Both the position numbers and the translations under genes were made by a program. From positions 2,418,001-2,482,000 of the forward strand of contig PYIU01000009.1 of NCBI GenBank assembly GCA_003415625.1: a stretch of 64,000 bases of DNA, written 5' to 3'. The notes below the pieces were generated by a model. It was not told the DNA's origin, made no database searches, and saw only the letters and a program-made list of their open reading frames with translations. This DNA is from Aquanectria penicillioides (Eukaryota; Ascomycota; Sordariomycetes; Hypocreales; Nectriaceae). Shown piece by piece: positions 58,112-64,000 of this stretch (position 1 is the stretch's first letter; every line of letters begins with the position of its first letter).

Positions 58112-59757
58112 ATGAAGGCTTCTATCTGCTTGGCATACCTCAGCGTGGCGGCCTATGCCACGTTGCAGACTCGAGATCCACTCACGGTTTCTATCCCGGC
58201 TACGAAGCCCAATGACGCCTTTGTCGTGCCAAAAGACTTTGTCGGGTTCGGCATGGAGTCGGCGTTCCTAAACAACTTTGCCAACAACTTCTCCGAAAAC
58301 CTCGTTTCTTCGTTGGCCAGACGCATGGCTAAGCCCCCGATTATTCGCATCGGCGGAACTAGCGGCGATTACTTCACGTTTGATCCCCAGCAGGAGGAAA
58401 TCAAGATTTGCGTTGACGGCGATTGCCCGAGAGGCAGCGATGCGAGCTACCAAATCGGTCCAAAATTCTTCAATGGCTACTCGCGATTCAAGGACGCCAA
58501 GATGACGATCCAAGCTCCTCTTGAAAACCCAATCAACATGACCAACACCCTTTCGTTTGTCTGGCAGGCCTGGAACAACCTCGGAAAGGGAGAGCGCGTG
58601 GCGTCGATTGCCCTCGGAAACGAGGTGGAGTTTATCTATTCCAACGTGACGGGGTACGTCAACTCTGCCCTTACACTTCAACGTCACATTGTGCACAACC
58701 TAAGCCTAAGCGGCGACGCCGCCAAGATTTTCGAAGCAGGAAACACGGCCAGCATGACTGTGAGGGAAGATACACTGTACAATGTGTAAGTGCCATGGCC
58801 AGTGCCAGACACGAGAAAAAGGTCTAACCTGTCTCAGCAAGGACATTTTAAATACAAACATCAACGACAACGGCCTGATCTCTACCGCCGCGGAACACTG
58901 GTATCAGATTGAGGGAAACACGGCCGAACGGACAGATGCTATGATGCAGAGTAAGTTTTCCGGGAAGAATGGGGATCGGGGCTGATTGCTTAGCGTTCAT
59001 GATCAACCATACTGCAATCACCAACCGCTTCAAGGCTTACATGCCCAGCTTGAATGCCTCGCGAAAGCGAAACATTCCCTTCATAATCAACGAAGATGCT
59101 GCCGTCATCGGAGGCGGGCCAGTTTCCTTCACCGGCAGCTTCGGCTATGCCCTCTGGGCTGCCGACTTTAACCTTGCCGCCATGTCGCGCGGCGTTGCTC
59201 GAGTCGAGAACCTCGCTGGTCGACCCGTTGCCCAGCGCGTGTTCTGGGTTCCCGACTACTCTGGCGGCCCTCTCGACCCCGTGCCGCAAGCTCGCGCCCC
59301 TTATCCCGTAGCGGCCTTTGTCGCCGACTTTATTGGAAAGGGTAGCTCCACCGCTGTCAAGGAGCTAGATACAAAGCACGACCTCCTTAGTGCCTACGCC
59401 ATGTACAACAGCCAGTCCAACGCTCTCCAGCGGCTGGCGCTCGTCAACCTGCGTCTGTACAACGGCACTGAGACGGGGGAGAGAAGTTGGCAAACGTTTT
59501 CAGTTTCGGTCGGTCAAAAGGTCAAGTCAGTCAGGGTCCAAAGGCTGCGCGCGGACAAGGGCGTTGCCGCGATGGGATTCGACTATGGTGGAGCAACCAG
59601 CAACGTCACATGGGCTGGAGAACAGTGGAGCTATTCTATAGACAACGGAAACGGCCACTTTCCTACGGGGGGAGTCGTGGAAGACACCGTCCCGGTCCAG
59701 AATGGCGTTGCCTCGGTCGTCGTGTCGGACAGTGAGGCGGTGATCGTCTACATCTAG
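58112..59757 (+). CDS. Secreted glycoside hydrolase family 79 (beta-glucuronidase type)
   Basis: Predicted secreted glycosidase of 516 residues. Exons are 58112-58785, 58838-58950 and 58994-59757. ATG 58112 starts a signal peptide (MKASICLAYLSVAAYA); the frame opens 6 bases earlier at TTG. The TIM-barrel part has FVGFGMESAFLNNF, IIRIGGTSGDYF, the probable acid/base Glu in IALGNEVEFI, and FIINEDAAVIGG followed by GYALWAADFNLAAM. The C-terminal beta domain, typical of fungal GH79, covers about residues 430-516. Several N-glycosylation sequons are present. The family removes glucuronic or 4-O-methylglucuronic acid from arabinogalactan or related polymers. A TATA-like box lies at 58062-58068. Confidence 0.9.
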
Positions 59758-59989
59758 TGGGCGGTTGTCTTTGCATATAAATACGAATTACTTGCGGCAT
59801 ACGCATAATTCGGCATCAATTATCACGGCATAGACATTGGTTACCAGCTGGAATCATATAAGCTAACTAAGCAGGGCCTGCCCGGCGATGGCCGTAAAAC
59901 GGCGATCAAATAAATACAAGGAAATAAACCGTGTGATCATAATCCAGCAGCAGAAGGCGCCTTTCTGCTACCTTCAAGCTGTTCTTCTC

Positions 59990-61597
<1,608 letters not shown>

Positions 61598-63392
61598 CTA
61601 CAGTGTGTACAGCCATCCCTCGATGCCTTCGTTGACGCCTGTCCCGCCTAGCACAGCCTTGTTCCTCCGCCAGAGATACAGGTCTGTAACGATGATGATG
61701 AGAATGCTCACCATGGAAATGGCAAAGGTCGTCCAGATTCCAGTCTACAACGTATTAGCAGGATTCAAGATGAGAGCTCAGCAACTTACAGTGTAACGAG
61801 GACTCTCCTTGGCCATGTAAGCCGTTCCCGCAATTATACCGCCGATGCCGCTTCCAATGAGGCAAGTCGCCGAAGCCACCGCCCGCTTAGAGTGTGAGGT
61901 AATGTTGTTGGCTTGAAACGTCAAGACGCCGGGAACGCAGAATTGAAGGAATCCAATGCCTAGCACGATCAGTACACGGACCCAAGGCTGGGGGGGATCC
62001 TACCTAAGAAGGCGCCAAAGTACCGGACGGCGTTTGCCTTTCCGTACACCGTAATCAGCATTCCAATTGCCGTCAGGGCTTGATGCACGGCAACGATTGG
62101 GCCTCGGAGCTTGTATCGATCCCCGAGCCAGCCGGAGACGTAGGTCATGATGGCCGCAAGGATGTATGGCGGAGCGCTGAGGAGCTGTGCCTGCGTGCTC
62201 GTATAACCCATGCCGTCTCGCAGGATGATGGGCAGAAAGTACGAATAGGCGTATCCCGGCAACGTGGACGCCATCATATTAAAGGCCCAGCAATACAGGC
62301 GCCAATCTTTGAGGTGGTGCAAAATCTTGGCTCCGTTGATCTCGTCTTCCTCGGCATCTCCGCGGTCCTCGTTGATTCGGTTGATGACAAATTTCTTCTC
62401 CTCGGGCGCGAGGAACTTGTCGGCCTGAGTGGGGAAGTCGATGATGATGAATCTGCCAAAGATGCACACGGCCACTGTGATTGCACCCTCCACAATGAAG
62501 ATCCCTAACCCGTCAGCCATGGCAGTTTAGAGGGGATTGCTTCTTACATCTCCATCCGTTGAGTCCCGCCTTTCCCTTGAGCAGCGACAAGGCATATGCA
62601 AAGAGGGCTGCAAATGCACTCGTAACCACGGAAAGGATCCAGAACCCCGACAGTCGTTTGCCGACTTCGAACCGAGTATACCAGCAGGTGATGAGGTATG
62701 TGCAGCCTGTCTTGTCAGCGCCTTCTTTGATGGACGGATTACTGGAAGGGAGAGTGACCTACCAGGTAAGAAGCCAGCTTCGAGAATTCCAAGAAGGGCG
62801 CGGCACAGCGTCATGGTCCCCCACGACTTTGTAAACCCCATACCAATCAGGATCGAGCCAAACCCGACCCCGAGAAAAGAAAGCCAATTGGCCGGACCAG
62901 CCTTGGGCAAGACGAGGTTCTGCAAGTGTCAGATGAAGCTGTGGAACTTGACGCCTGACTACTTACGCTGGGAATTTCAAAAGTACTGCTGACATTAGCC
63001 CTGTCGATGCCTCTTTTGGGCAGCTCCTACTCACATGTACGCCACAAAAAAGACCATGACAATGATGGTGTATCGACTGCCAATCGCAAGGCCAAGGTCC
63101 TCTTGCATCCCTGCAACCAGCGCCAAGCCGAGGTTTGTGCGGTCAATCAAGGAAATGGAGTACATGATTCCTAGAATGGGCAACAGCCGCATGTCGATGC
63201 GACGACTGTCTTGTTAGTCAACAGATCCTGCAGTCCAGCACAGACGTACATGGTTCTCTTCTGCTCCGCGGCACTTAGGTTGCAAACGGCAGCTCCCTTT
63301 TCGATATTCGAGTCTTCAACATGGCTGGGATGGCGAAGCTTCTCATCGAGCGCCGTGACGCCAGTTTCCAAATGCTTGTCGGAAGAATCCAT
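61598..63392 (-). CDS. MFS transporter, Dal5/allantoate-permease type (anion:cation symporter)
   Basis: Predicted 12-helix importer of 488 residues. Exons are 63392-63250, 63205-63035, 62985-62967, 62919-62763, 62706-62548, 62504-62004, 61959-61790 and 61744-61598; all junctions keep frame. The third exon is a 19-base micro-exon encoding TFEIPS. Family features are RRIDMRLLPILGIMYSISLIDRTNLGLA, GILEAGFLPG, CTYLITCWYTRFEVGKR, GWRWIFIVEG and a cytoplasmic central loop with PEEKKFVINRINEDRGD. The group imports allantoate, nicotinate, vitamins and organic acids. The substrate is unknown. The N-terminus (about 50 residues) is hydrophilic, as usual. Confidence 0.92.
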
Positions 63393-63731
63393 TGTGATTG
63401 TACAGTCTCATTGTTGTCGGGTCATTTGAACAGGTTCATTCAGGTGCCTTTAAGTATTCAGGCCTGCCGTGCAACATGCCTGACTCTGCCAAGACCACAT
63501 GGTCAAGACGCGGCGAGAATCTGCAATCCAGGAGTCGAGTCTGGGGAAATGCGGGGTATGCCCAATAATGATGCGATTGCGAGTCTGCCAAGACAACTCC
63601 ACCTGAGTCAGAGAAGTCGAGTCAGAATACTAGGCATGATTCCCAGTTAGCTAGTCAAGGATTGCCGGCTAAAGAACTCCGCATCGGCACAGGGGAAACT
63701 CGGCTATAATCTACATAAAGCTGTTGCTGAC
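63393..63731. promoter_or_regulatory. MFS promoter region
   Basis: Upstream of the MFS start and downstream of the edge gene. No coding sequence recognised. Confidence 0.4.
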
Positions 63732-64000
63732 CTATGCAACAGAGACCTCGTCCGCGGCCTCGCCTTTGTCCTTGTCCTTGAATTGTATGCAGCGCATCTT
63801 GTGGGACGGATTAGATCGCAGCCTTTAAAGTTAGCTTGGCTCAGCCTGCTAGGAACTCACGTACCGATGCGTATCGGTCCCGAATGGCAGGCTCGATATC
63901 TCCAAGAACGAAGGGATATCGCTGTACATTTCTGGGAAATGGCCGAAAAAGTCTGTTGTCATGGTCCAAGAGTTGATGTCCCAGATGCAGTCCATGAACT
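63732..64000 (-). CDS. 3' part of a gene cut by the right edge
   Basis: Two exons are visible: one entering from the edge to 63861 and a last exon 63797-63732. The first reads WDINSWTMTTDFFGHFPEM then YSDIPSFLEISSLPFGTDTHRY; the last encodes 21 residues (MRCIQFKDKDKGEAADEVSVA). The donor GTGAGT and acceptor ACAAG keep frame. I do not recognise the family. Confidence 0.6.

Overview
The window is nuclear DNA of a filamentous ascomycete. Protein-coding genes carry many short introns (about 41-64 bases) with GT..AG ends and CTAAC/CTGAC-type branch sites. The gene content is also typical: a HET-domain protein, several Zn2Cys6 regulators, a DUF3425-type bZIP, cutinase, a GH79 glucuronidase and a TeaR-like prenylated protein. 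A sordariomycete (perhaps Hypocreales) fits best, but the sequence does not settle the species. No viral, transposase, rRNA or CRISPR sequence was recognised.

Layout. 0.1-5.0 kb: a small terpenoid-type group (SDR, UbiA-family terpene cyclase-like protein, P450), the last two divergent. 6.0-7.9 kb: HET-domain gene. 8.8-11.3 kb: glutathione S-transferase and a PsiD-like phosphatidylserine-decarboxylase-family enzyme, convergent. 12.0-13.6 kb: TeaR-like protein ending in a CaaX box. 16.8-17.9 kb: metallophosphoesterase. 17.9-27.1 kb: over 9 kb with no gene I can support. 27.1-28.8 kb: J-domain protein. 30.4-32.5 kb: CHAT (caspase-like) protein. 33.8-44.5 kb: bZIP, DHA1-type MFS, Zn2Cys6 factor, class II aldolase, second Zn2Cys6 factor. 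44.6-47.7 kb: decayed DNA with a broken NtaA/DszA-type monooxygenase. 47.7-56.6 kb: a putative hydroxyproline/proline block (Zn2Cys6 factor, ornithine-cyclodeaminase family, proline-racemase family, another Zn2Cys6 factor, truncated amino-acid transporter). 56.6-57.4 kb: SNF2 remnants. 58.1-63.4 kb: GH79, cutinase, Dal5-type MFS. A partial gene runs off the right edge.

How the genes may work together. UbiA cyclase, P450 and SDR could form and oxidise a terpene. The divergent racemase-family and OCD-family genes share a promoter of about 260 bases; together they could convert trans-3-hydroxy-L-proline through pyrroline-2-carboxylate to L-proline, with flanking regulators and an originally adjacent transporter. 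Cutinase, GH79 and the MFS fit life on plant or polysaccharide substrates.

Quality note. Three genes between 10 and 29 kb (decarboxylase, TeaR-like, J-domain) each need one or two single-base corrections, all at runs of C on the coding strand. Homopolymer miscounting in the assembly is likelier than three independent pseudogenes.
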